Assembly: GCA_013368375.1 (NCBI GenBank)
Contig: JAACJP010000004.1
Location: forward strand, 806,001-870,000
Direction: 5' to 3'
Length of the DNA stretch: 64,000 nucleotides
DNA from: Tricholomella constricta
Taxonomy: Eukaryota > Basidiomycota > Agaricomycetes > Agaricales > Lyophyllaceae
Below are positions 55,603 through 64,000 of this stretch, piece by piece. Below the pieces are notes generated by a model, which saw nothing but the letters and a program-made list of their open reading frames with translations, did not search any database and was not told the origin of the DNA. Position numbers and translations under genes: made by a program. How positions within the stretch are numbered: position 1 is the first letter of the stretch; each line of letters starts with the position of its first letter.

Positions 55603-58600
55603 ATGGCATCCAGCCCAACAGAACTCTATCTCCCTCCCACCTTTCCTTATCCTATAAAGATTGTTTCCATAGATGCCCAGCCAGCCTCTTCCATCCAACG
55701 CGGCACGCGACTTTTAGGCTATTCCTTCGTTCATCTCTCGCCGGTCCCCGACGCCAAACCAGAGACCCGATTTGGCACCTGGGACTCCGCCATTGAAGGT
55801 ACCCTTGACAAATGGAAAGTCAGCGTTGGCGATGTTGTCTCACTGCGGAAAGCCAAAGAGAAACCCGTCGTTGTTGTTATCGAACCTTGCAAACATGGCA
55901 TGCAACTGGGCGGGCTGTGTGTGCTATGTGGCAAGGACATGACCAAGTATGCTCTGCAGTTCACCCGTGCCGGATTGACGCTAACCGTTGCTCCAGCACC
56001 GACTACACTGGATTCTCAGATGCGTCTCGCGCTTCCATTCAAATGACTCACTCCGCCTTTGGACCAACCGTGTCCCTCGAGGAAGCACAACGGATCGAAA
56101 GAGAGACTGCTGAAAATCTACTCAAATCGCGAAAACTATCTCTCATTGTTGACTTGGACCAGACAATTGTGCACGCCACAGTCGATCCAACGGTCGGCGA
56201 ATGGATCACTGAGGGCGAGGAGTGGGAGGCAAGACAAGCTAGCAAGGCGTCCTCAAGTAAACCCTCTGATGATTCCGACGACGATACTCCTTCGGACTCT
56301 GATGACGAGTGCAACCCCAATTGGGAGGCGCTCAAGGATGTCAAGAAGTTCCGCCTCGGTCCTGAATCGTTTGGTTCCTCTCGCGGTTCACAGAAGGGAA
56401 AGGGAAAGAACAAGCTGATTGAGAATGAAGGGTGTATGTATTATATAAAGCCAAGGTGAGAAGCTTGTCTGTGGATCCTCAGTCTCACGTTTACATCCCA
56501 TCTTCATTTCCTCACAGGCCTGGATGGAAAGAATTTCTGCGGGAGACGGCCACAAAATACGAAATGCACGTTTATACAATGGGAACGCGGGCGTATGCCG
56601 AGGAGGTATGTGCCGCGATTGATCCAGACGGCAGTATCTTCGGAGGCCGTCTTCTCAGCCGAGACGAAAGCGGCAGTAAGTTTACCTCTCATCTACCGGC
56701 AAACGTGGCGCAGCTGCTGAATTTCCCCGAGGTCTTACCCAGAAAAGTTTGCAAAGGTTATTCCCTTGTGATACCTCCATGGTGGTCATTATAGATGATC
56801 GTGCAGACGTCTGGGAATGGAGTCCAAATCTCATCAAAGTCATACCTTGTTCGTACACCAGAGCATTCTTCGTCCTTCTGTTTCTGACTTCTGCATCTCA
56901 GATGACTTCTTTGTTGGTATTGGCGATATCAACTCCACATTTTTGCCGAAACTGGAGTCCTTGACTCCCACACTTCCTCCCATGACGCCTCCCGCCATCG
57001 ATGCGAAAGGGCCACCCGTACTAGGTACGGCTGAGAAGACAGACAACTATTCCCAAGAAACAACTCTTGACGCTAGCGCCCCACCCCCACCCACACCATT
57101 GGTTATTCCGGAACCAGCTCCACCAGAAGAAGACGAGGGTGTCGATCTTACCAAGACCATGGTGACGCGGAACAACCTGGCACTCGAAGCCCAGCTGGAG
57201 GAACGCCCATTGGCCAAGAAGCAAGAAGCCCTTTCGGAAGGTGAGACGCCTCATGTACACCATCATCACCATCACCACCACAAGGACGAGCATAAGCCGG
57301 AAGCTGAGGCTGAGGTGAAGGAGGAAGAGAGGCCCCCAACGCCGAAGCACGAACGGAAAGCCTTGTTGAAGAATGACGACTTTGAGCTGGACCGGATATC
57401 CAAGGTAGGGTATTATTTGACCTACAATTCAAGTGGACAAGACTAACACGTCACCCACCAGCTTCTAATCGAGGTTCACGATCGCTTTTTCAATTCATAT
57501 GACGTGTACACTTCGCGAAAGGTTGCTGGCAAACGGCGGGAAAAACCTCCATACGACGTTACGGTCAGTTGTCCGCCTTTACTTGCACCGTGATAGATAG
57601 CTCATTGTATTTTCATAGCGAATTATACCTCGGATACGAACAGAAGTACTGGAGGGCGTCAACATTCTTTTTTCGAGTGTCATCCCTCTCGACACCCGAC
57701 CAGAATCCACAGAGATATGGAGAATGGCGCACATGTTTGGCGCAAGATGTTCTACTGAGCTCAAGCCCGACATAACACATGTAGTCGCAGCTAAGGTCAA
57801 TCCCATTCCCACACGTTTCACCCGCATAAGATCCTAAATTCTACTTCCAGCGCGGTACAGTAAAGGTCGATATGGCGCGCAAACGCGGGGGCATCAAAAT
57901 CGTATGGCTCGCGTGGTTCACGGACTCTGTCGCTCTCTGGCGGCGCCAAGACGAGACCGCATATCTACTCGATGAACCGGCGGCGGCGGCGGGGATCAAT
58001 TCGAGTCCAGCGACTGAGTCTCAGCAGATCTCGTCGGACCCAGACCCGGATGCGGATGATTGGGACGAGGAGGTGGTAGAGGGGAAGGAGACGGGCTCGT
58101 TGGAGCTTGATGCGATCAACTGGAACGCAATCAATGACGAAGTGGACGCGTTTTTGAATGAGACGGATGATGAGGACGATGGAGCGAGTGAGGCGAGCGG
58201 GATGAGGAGTGGTGTCGCGTCAGAGGATGAGGGGGGAGAAACGGGAAGTGACATGAGGTAGGCAGTTAGCGAATTATTCTGTTCTGCACCCGTGCTAACT
58301 TTGTTATGGTTTGACTGTATAGCGTCTACAACACCCCGAAAGCCAGCCGGAAACGACTGCGCAGCGTCACGCCATCCGAAAGTGGGAGTGTAAATGGTGC
58401 TGGGAGAGACGAGGATGTGTTGCGCTCCCCACTTGCGAAGCGGAAGAAGGTGGCGGCTGATCGGACGGGATACTCGCGGTTGAAGGAGGCCATTTCTGCT
58501 GATGATCTGGTGACGGAGGGCTCGAGTGAGAATAAGGGGGCCGTTGGGCGAGCACAGCCTGGTACACCCTCGAAAAGTGGAGAGGCGATGGATGAAGGGG

Positions 58601-58677
58601 ATGACGAGGAGGATGAGGAGGATGAGGATGAGGAGGATGACTTTCTGGCAAGAGAGCTTGAGGAAGAGTGGGGATAG
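55603..58677 (+). CDS. FCP1: Fcp1, RNA polymerase II CTD phosphatase
   Basis: Dephosphorylates the polymerase II C-terminal domain to recycle the enzyme. It starts at 55603 (MASSPTELYLPPTFPYPIKI). A biotinyl/lipoyl-like N-terminal part (VSVGDVVSLRKAKEKPVVVV) precedes CKHGMQLGGLCVLCGKDMT. The catalytic FCPH domain has the DxDxT motif LIVDLDQTIVHA, MHVYTMGTRAYAEEVCAAID, GGRLLSRDESGS and the second acidic pair VVIIDDRADVWEW. FFVGIGDINSTFLPKLE follows. A linker contains eight consecutive His. The BRCT domain includes VNILFSSVIPLDTRPEST, ITHVVAAK and IKIVWLAWFTDSVALW. The C-terminus is very acidic (DEGDDEEDEEDEDEEDD), the TFIIF-binding type of tail. About seven introns; for example, DMT/NTDYTGFSDASR spans one at about 55949-55990. 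Confidence 0.95.
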
Positions 58678-59537
58678 GGGCTTGATGTCATGACTTTCAT
58701 TTTCTCAATCTGATGGCAAGGTATCGATGCTTTCTTCGACGCTTACTCTACGGTTCTTTATTCTGTACTATTATTGTGAATGGTCGCTTGTAGCCTGTAT
58801 TTCTTTCCGACTAGACTGGGGAATTTTGTCTTTACGTGATCCTGTAGCTTATCCTTGAATTTTTCATCCTCGATGAATGCATTATCAACGAGCCCCACAA
58901 AGTTGAAAGCAGAAGGTTGAAGTGTCCCTTCATGATCATCTATCAAAACCGTACGGTGTTGTCATTCGGTTTTGCCGATCCCATGACCGTACCTTCCTAA
59001 AATTGGTGTGAAAAAAAGCCCATTTGTCTCTACTGCCGTATGGCACAGGGGATTAACACCGATATACCGCGTTCGATCCCAGAGTGAGCTATATTTATTA
59101 CAGACCGGACCTGCTTTCCCTCTACCCAGTCCAGCATTCTCTCACCTGATCATTTCTTTTCCAGAGCGAAGTACGAAGCGCTCGCTACAAGTGCAAGGAA
59201 ACACCAGACCGGGCTCACAGCCAGTCAGAGATGGGAACCAGCCACATGGAGCGCCCGCTACAGGCAGCGGCGAGAAATCCAGATAAGAACAGAAGATGCA
59301 AGCGAAAGAAGGATTTGGAATCAACTCTTACCCCGCCACGAACAGTTTTGTTCACCGAGGCTTTATCCGAAGCTATTCGCCGACCTATCCAATGATAGTT
59401 CAGAATAACTCTATCGACATCCCGCGATTCATTTCCGAAGTTCTTGCGAATGCAACGAAGTGGTATACGTATGGGTTCTTCGATGCTATAGCAAGGACAT
59501 CCAGAGTCCAGAACGCACCAGAACCCACAGTGGGATA
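58678..59537. other. Intergenic between Fcp1 and the basic secretory protein gene
   Basis: About 860 bases. On the minus strand at 58946-58758 a 62-codon frame (PSAFNFVGLVDNAFIEDEKF then KDKLQDHVKTKFPSLVGKKY) has protein-like composition but no ATG and no clear upstream exon. It may be a gene remnant. Near 59043-59080 a box A-like TGGCACAGGGG and GTTCGATCCC occur but do not fold as a tRNA. Confidence 0.45.
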
Positions 59538-60397
59538 CTAGTCAACACGCTGCTGAGAGCCACGTTCCTCTAAATGAGCACAGTAAATTCTCCAAAGTTT
59601 CGCCACCGGCCTGCCGGTGGTTCGCTTGAAGATACGTGCGTCGTACGGGACGCCATTCAGGCGTGCGTTGAGTTCTTGTACAGTCCCATCGCCGTAACGC
59701 TCCTCGAGCCAGGCTAGAAAGTAAGCCGTCGTCTCGTACCCTGCGTCCCAGTCGTCGCCGCCTTTCTGCTTCCAATGCGGAGGGTCAAAGCCAGTACGAA
59801 GGCGAACGTAGTCTGTGTTTCGTATTCAGGAATGCGATATTATAGAAAAAAGAAAGACATTGGACAGGGAACAGATCGTCACCTGCGACGCCCTCAATCA
59901 ACCCTCCCGGACACGAGTCCAATGCATTATATTGAAAGCAGTGGACTGTTTCATGAGTCAAGACGCCCTGGATCTCATGTCGCGCACGGCCGGCACTCTT
60001 CGCAATATAATCAAGCGAGAAGTGGATCTCCTTGTTGTTCACGCCGCCGGTAGCATGTGCTACGCCAGGCATATGGCGCAGGATCAGGGTCAGAGTATGT
60101 ACACTTCACACGACAGCGGATGAAGGGCGAAAAGCAATTGAGTCTCATCAATATCATGATGCGAAAACAATGCCAAGGAACAGACGCATGGCGAGGGCAA
60201 GATGAATGTGCTAACTTTTTAGGCACCGTCGCTGGGGTGTACAACCAGGTGAAGCTGGCTATGACTGCTGCGCGCAACGCCTTAAGCGGGTTGACAGCTT
60301 CAAGAAAGATGGAAGCCCCGGGATGAGCGAGATCCTCGATACGGAGAGAGAGACGGGGTACAGGCCACTCAGGCTCGGGCACAGGGGTCGGTGCCAT
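59538..60397 (-). CDS. Basic secretory protein (plant-BSP-like) family, probable metallopeptidase
   Basis: The start at 60397 gives MAPTPVPEPEWPVPRLSLRI, EDLAHPGASIFLEAVNPLKA and LRAAVIASFTWLYTP. After an intron, MPGVAHATGGVNNKEIHFSL is followed by RHEIQGVLTHETVHCFQYNA, with the zinc motif HETVH, and LDSCPGGLIEGVAD. The last exon has GFDPPHWKQKGGDDWDAGYE, TTAYFLAWLEERYGDGTVQE and ends RIYCAHLEERGSQQRVD with a stop at 59538. The HExxH-plus-GLIEG(I/V)AD pattern defines the family. No signal peptide is visible at this start, despite the family name, so it may be cytosolic or have an upstream exon. Confidence 0.82.
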
Positions 60398-60813
60398 GTT
60401 GGAGACTGTTGCAGACAAGGAGACAGCTGTGACTGGATCATGATGGACGACCCGACCCAAATTGCCACACTGCCACTGCCAGGGTGCGTCGGTTAGATCT
60501 ACGCCATCACGTGCTAAAAATAAAGTTAGGGGCTCGCCCAGACTCGAAGACATCCTCATTGGAAAGCCAAGGGAATGTACCGCGTTGTACATAGGTGCTA
60601 GTGCGCTCGGCGTTCCAGACGCTGGAATGGTTGCGTAGTCTAGAATAAGTACAGGGAATTATTCCACTGCGAGATGGTATTAATTAAGACAAGTAATCTA
60701 GAATAGTATCAATGTTCGTCCGTGTCGTTAGAAAATTGTCCTGCAACGCGTCTAGATAACATCAATGAAGGATGAATATTGAAAACAAAGGAGACTAACG
60801 AAGAGAGCAACTG
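60398..60813. other. Intergenic between basic secretory protein gene and bHLH factor
   Basis: About 415 bases: the promoter of one minus-strand gene and the 3' side of the next. The reading frame of the first gene stays open upstream to about 60592, so a longer N-terminus is possible. No other feature seen. Confidence 0.4.
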
Positions 60814-61662
60814 TCAGAGATGTCGAATCCCGGCCGCTGCCTCAACGCGCATGACTTCTTGCCTAAGAGCGTCTCTGCCTTCCTCGAGCCACCGACAGTA
60901 TTCCACCGCGCGGAATAGGACGCCACTCTTTCCCTTAGTCTGTCCTTTCCCCCGAAGGCCACTGCCTTTAGGCCTGCCGCGTGTGGGCATCCCGATGCCG
61001 TGTGGCGACCCTGCTGGGGCGAGCAACGCTATCAGTTGCGCGTAGCCATCTCGGATGGCGTTCCGCCGCTTCTGCTCTGACATGATGTGGTTAAGGCGCT
61101 TCTGAGGGGTGGACAGAAGTGGTTTGGAGCGCGATGTCGGGCCGCTCGACTTGGAGCGCTCGTCGCCGTTTGGATTAGGAGAAGATGTATCTGACGGTGT
61201 GCTGCGAGATTCACTGCTCTCTCGCGTGTCATATCCCACCCGGATTTCATTCGGGGGCATAGGTGCATGTATAGCCGCTCTTGACGCTGCAGAGCGAGTG
61301 TTATGTCTTGAATACGATGAAGTGGAAGGTTCGGGAGCAGTGTTTAGGTGGGGATTGGAGTAGGGCGCAAGTGTATTTGGAACATAATCGTTGTATACTG
61401 GTTCTTGAGCGGCCAATTCCCAGTCCAGTCCGCCAAAGTTGTCAAGAAAGACCTGCAGATCGAGAGCTTCGTCCGGCGAGAAGAGATCTGCCGAAGATGG
61501 GAGTGGTGGAGGGTTCGGGAAGAGATTGGAAAGAGAGGGATCGAAGGTAAATTCGAAGTCGGGGTAAGGGGCGGGGGGCTGCAGTGGGGATATGGACATG
61601 GTGGCGGGGTTGGAGGAGGAGAGTTGTCGTGAAACAAGTTTTTGTGAAATCGAATCCGCCAC
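60814..61662 (-). CDS. bHLH transcription factor
   Basis: An intronless frame of 282 codons from 61662 (MADSISQKLVSRQLSSSNPA); a second Met at 61599 (MSISPLQPPAPYPDFEFTFD) is an alternative start. The N-terminal half is acidic/proline-rich and activation-like. The C-terminal bHLH basic region KRLNHIMSEQKRRNAIRDGY has the His5-Glu9-Arg13 code for CACGTG-type E-boxes. Helix 1 is AQLIALLAP. The loop is unusually long (about 30 residues) and contains an AT-hook-like core, TRGRPKGSGLRGKG. Helix 2 is GKSGVLFRAVEYCRWLEEGR, followed by a short leucine-poor coil. Nuclear regulator; targets unknown. Its start is 118 bases from that of a divergent Zn2Cys6 factor. Confidence 0.88.
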   Translation of the reverse strand: MADSISQKLVSRQLSSSNPATMSISPLQPPAPYPDFEFTFDPSLSNLFPNPPPLPSSADLFSPDEALDLQVFLDNFGGLDWELAAQEPVYNDYVPNTLAPYSNPHLNTAPEPSTSSYSRHNTRSAASRAAIHAPMPPNEIRVGYDTRESSESRSTPSDTSSPNPNGDERSKSSGPTSRSKPLLSTPQKRLNHIMSEQKRRNAIRDGYAQLIALLAPAGSPHGIGMPTRGRPKGSGLRGKGQTKGKSGVLFRAVEYCRWLEEGRDALRQEVMRVEAAAGIRHL

Positions 61663-61680
61663 CGGGTATGGTGGTAGCCG

Positions 61681-61709
61681 GTAGATCTACGAATTTAATT
61701 ACGTAATTA
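61681..61709. promoter_or_regulatory. Palindromes in the shared promoter of the two divergent transcription factors
   Basis: GTAGATCTAC (61681-61690) and TAATTACGTAATTA (61696-61709) are perfect palindromes of 10 and 14 bases in the 118-base gap. The core TTACGTAA is a classic binding site for fungal AP-1/Yap-like and C/EBP-type bZIP proteins. Function is inferred from sequence only. Confidence 0.5.
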
Positions 61710-61780
61710 CCGCCCGAACTGCCGACGCCCGAACGGACCTCGCCCGCGCTTGCCTCCGTTTGAGACCGTCTGCTCCTGAA

Positions 61781-62588
61781 ATGTCGGCGCTCCCCACAGA
61801 TGAACCGGCGCAGGATGCCTCATCGTCCATCGACACTCAACAGCTCCAGCAGCAACTTCAACAGCAGCAGCAACAGCAACATCAGCAGGATCTTTTAGGA
61901 CAACCTATTCAGCCCCCACCGTCATCTTCAAACGAGCCTGGCCGCAAACGTCCGTTTTCGTTCCCTAGCCGATCGACCGGGATCCTAATGTTCTATTCCA
62001 GCTAAGACACCGTCCGTCCGTAGGGCCTGTATAGCATGTCACACCGGAAAAACTCGATGTAGCGAAGTGCTACCCTGCCAGGTCCGCAGAGAGCTCTGCA
62101 TTTGGTGTTATCTAAACTGACATCTGACCCCTTACTACCTTCAGAGCTGTATCAAACGCGGCCTGGCACAAACCTGCTCGTATCCAGATCCTGATGCACA
62201 AGACCATCAGCCTCATCATACGCCTGGTATGCATCGCACAGCTTTCATGCATGATTTTGCAATCAACATGGACACAGTGCCAACCGTGCAGTCCTTTGCA
62301 CCTCCACCCATGTACGCCACACTGCAAGGCACCCCCACCCTTTCACATCAACAATACTATGACTACAATGGCACCTTCACTGGTGCCTCGACATCAACGT
62401 TTCGTCCTAACAAACGACCGCGCAACCTCACCGAGGAAGAGACCGCTGCCATCACACGTAACTTCAGCAGGGGGGACTTTTTCGTGGGCAACAGCGCACC
62501 TGTTCGTATTGATCCTCGACTACCCGTCAGACTCACGCTTGGAGAAGGAGACCATGTTCATTTTACAGTTGGGGAGGCTTTAGTTTAA
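61781..62588 (+). CDS. Zn2Cys6 binuclear cluster transcription factor, short form
   Basis: It starts at 61781 (MSALPTDEPAQDASSSIDTQ). A polyglutamine stretch follows (QLQQQLQQQQQQQHQQ), then EPGRK, joined over an intron (AAAC/gtccgt to ttccag/CTAAG) to PKTPSVRRACIACHTGKTRC. Six Cys fit C-x2-C-x6-C-x5-C-x2-C-x8-C, ending IKRGLAQTCSYPDPDAQ. The rest is a short tail with a basic cluster (FRPNKRPRNLTEEE) and ends VRLTLGEGDHVHFTVGEALV. The total is about 220 residues, with no fungal-specific regulatory domain, which is short for the class. Zn2Cys6 proteins bind CGG-type half sites. Confidence 0.85.
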
Positions 62589-63108
62589 GACCGGAAATTG
62601 TTGGATTCATGTATGTATCTATATCTCATGGCTTTCCTTTTTGGCTCTTCATTTGCGTAGCTCTCCTAACGTTTTCGTCGTATTCGATCTTGTACTACCA
62701 GCCTATGGACTTAATATGTTGAATATCATCATCTCTTCGTCAAATCATCGAGTTACAGTGTCAACGCCACTGCTGGGCAGCCCGGGATCCCCAGTGTTTG
62801 AAATAACGATGGTGCCTACCGGTCCATGCTGTCAAATTTTGTATGTAGCGAACCAGAGGCTAGCTACCATGGTCACAATCGCCACTATCCAAGGCGTTTC
62901 AATTTTAAATTCGAGGAAAGGTTGGATACCGCGTCGGTCGACAGATGTCGATCTCGATCAATCGATTGGACGCCGGTTGGACGCCGCAGCTTGGTAAAGA
63001 CTTGAGAAACAAACAGTCGGAACGTGGCGAGTCCAGTGACTTTCATTGAGTATGGTTAAACCAAGAAAAATATCCTAAAGCCAAGGACCACATCCAGAGC
63101 TCAGGGAG
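62589..63108. other. Intergenic between Zn2Cys6 factor and coiled-coil gene
   Basis: About 520 bases. A 118-codon frame at 62641-62997 has no motif and no splice or composition support. Otherwise 3' end and promoter. Confidence 0.45.
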
Positions 63109-64000
63109 ATGGACCCAGACGCAATCAGAATATGGCAACTCGTCAACGAGTTGAGCGAACAGCTTGCGCTCAACCAGAAATTTACAGCAACCCTCCAGGC
63201 CCAGGCAGGATCGCTCAAGGTACCCAAATGCGCAACGGGTCTCACCACATAACTGAAATATTGTCTGACAGGTACAAGCCACTCACTCTGGGACAGGATT
63301 CGCGTTAAGGAGGTTCAATACCGATATTTCGAAAGGTGCGTCACTCATGTCGTGATAGCCCGCCAGCGTTTGTAGTTTGACGCGGAGAATGCAGAAATAT
63401 TTGAATCAGAATTGGAACGTATGAACGCCCAGATTATCATCGAGAACCAGACGCTATTTCATGAAAACAAGCAATTGAGCATGCTCTTGAAGGAATACGA
63501 AGGTACAATGGAGACTATCATGGCCAAATTTCGAAATCACGCGGTACGTCGAATATCAGTGCTCCGTGAAGTTAAATTCACCTCGAGCGCACGTTTCCAG
63601 CTAGCAGCACAACAACATGAACTAACACTAACTCGACATTATGAAGCGCTCCTCCACACGCGAGAAACGCAATCCATGACCTCTGATCTCGCCTCCTCCA
63701 CTGAAACGACCCAAGCCCTACAACGACTTTCGCACCACTTGCGCGGTCTCCTTCGCTCACTAGCAGGCGAAAGTCCTGACCCCTCCGATCCGATATACGA
63801 CGTGAACACAGACCCAGACTTCGAGGCAGGCGGTTTCGTCGACGTGGCTGAGCTCGAGCATCTTCTTGAAGCCCTTGACGTACGGGGAAACACTGGCTAC
63901 CTGGGGACGGATGGAAGGGATGATTGGGCTATAGAGCGGGAAAGTGAAATCGCGAGATTGGAGCGAGAGAATGAGGAGTTGCGGCGGCAGCTGGGCATCG
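63109..64000 (+). CDS. Coiled-coil protein, possibly SIKE/FGFR1OP2 family (3' partial)
   Basis: It starts at 63109 ([20 protein letters not shown]). Short exons join LQAQAGSLK to [20 protein letters not shown], then [50 protein letters not shown] and [20 protein letters not shown]. Near the window edge are [20 protein letters not shown] and RQLGI. Heptad-like Leu/Ile/Met spacing indicates long coiled coils. The [11 protein letters not shown] block and the final ExxxLxxxNxELRxxLGI resemble SIKE/FGFR1OP2 proteins, partners in STRIPAK complexes; this assignment is tentative. The gene runs off the right edge. Confidence 0.75.

Noticed and set aside
59025..59095. tRNA-like signal: TGGCACAGGGG and GTTCGATCCC
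   Set aside because: Spacing is too short and neither the acceptor nor the T stem pairs; at best a decayed fragment.
62641..62997. 118-codon plus-strand frame
   Set aside because: No family features and no start or splice context supporting a gene.

Overview
The window is nuclear DNA of a filamentous fungus, most likely an Agaricomycete-type basidiomycete. The genes are dense and on both strands. They are cut by many short introns (about 48-60 bases) with GT-AG ends and CTAAT/CTRAY-like branch points. The gene set is typical of this group: a fungal ATP synthase subunit e, a Ysy6/RAMP4 protein, a PDR-type ABC pump, a GH128 hydrolase and Zn2Cys6/bHLH regulators. I see no plasmid, phage, CRISPR array or intact transposon. 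All exon joins were worked out by eye from splice signals and family motifs.

Layout. 1-2.7 kb: a multi-domain RNA-repair protein (2H phosphoesterase, dual-specificity phosphatase, P-loop kinase, RNA ligase), cut at its 5' side by the window edge. 2.8-4.1 kb: adenosine kinase. 4.6-6.1 kb (-): C2H2 zinc-finger factor. 7.0-9.1 kb (-): calnexin. 9.3-13.0 kb (-): U5 snRNP GTPase Snu114. 13.3-13.9 kb: prefoldin subunit 1. 14.2-17.1 kb: a TPR protein followed by a decayed copy of its C-terminal part. 17.8-23.7 kb (-): PDR ABC transporter. 25.3-26.6 kb: GH128-type wall hydrolase. 27.3-28.6 kb: secreted EF-hand protein. 28.9-35.7 kb (-): Dopey/DOP1. 36.0-37.5 kb (-): acidic nuclear-looking protein, possibly Ies4-like. 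37.6-39.0 kb (-): a CENP-V/GFA zinc protein and a probable decayed second copy. 39.4-39.9 kb: ATP synthase subunit e. 40.2-42.1 kb: RBBP4/Hat2-type WD40 histone chaperone. 42.3-42.6 kb (-): RAMP4. 42.9-44.0 kb: Bmt5-type rRNA methyltransferase. 44.0-44.9 kb (-): mitochondrial uL10m. 45.1-47.4 kb: Fip1. 47.6-49.1 kb (-): ING-family PHD protein. 49.7-49.9 kb (-): small 73-residue protein. 51.0-51.9 kb: tRNA-like repeat fragments and an intron-containing tRNA-Leu(AAG). 53.0-54.7 kb (-): RNase H1. 55.6-58.7 kb: Fcp1 CTD phosphatase. 59.5-60.4 kb (-): basic secretory protease-like protein. 60.8-61.7 kb (-) and 61.8-62.6 kb (+): divergent bHLH and Zn2Cys6 regulators. 63.1 kb to the end: coiled-coil protein, cut by the edge.

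Most genes are housekeeping functions in RNA metabolism (Snu114, Fip1, Fcp1, Bmt5, RNase H1, RNA repair), chromatin (RBBP4, ING) or the secretory route (calnexin, RAMP4, EF-hand protein, Dopey). They are not an operon-like system. The items most worth a second look are: the one-protein RNA-repair fusion; the tRNA-Leu intron that carries an inverted copy of the tRNA's own 3' half, with relatives upstream; two start codons affected by introns (ATG-only first exon in RAMP4, split ATG in Fip1); and the short shared promoter between two transcription factors, which holds a 14-base palindrome.
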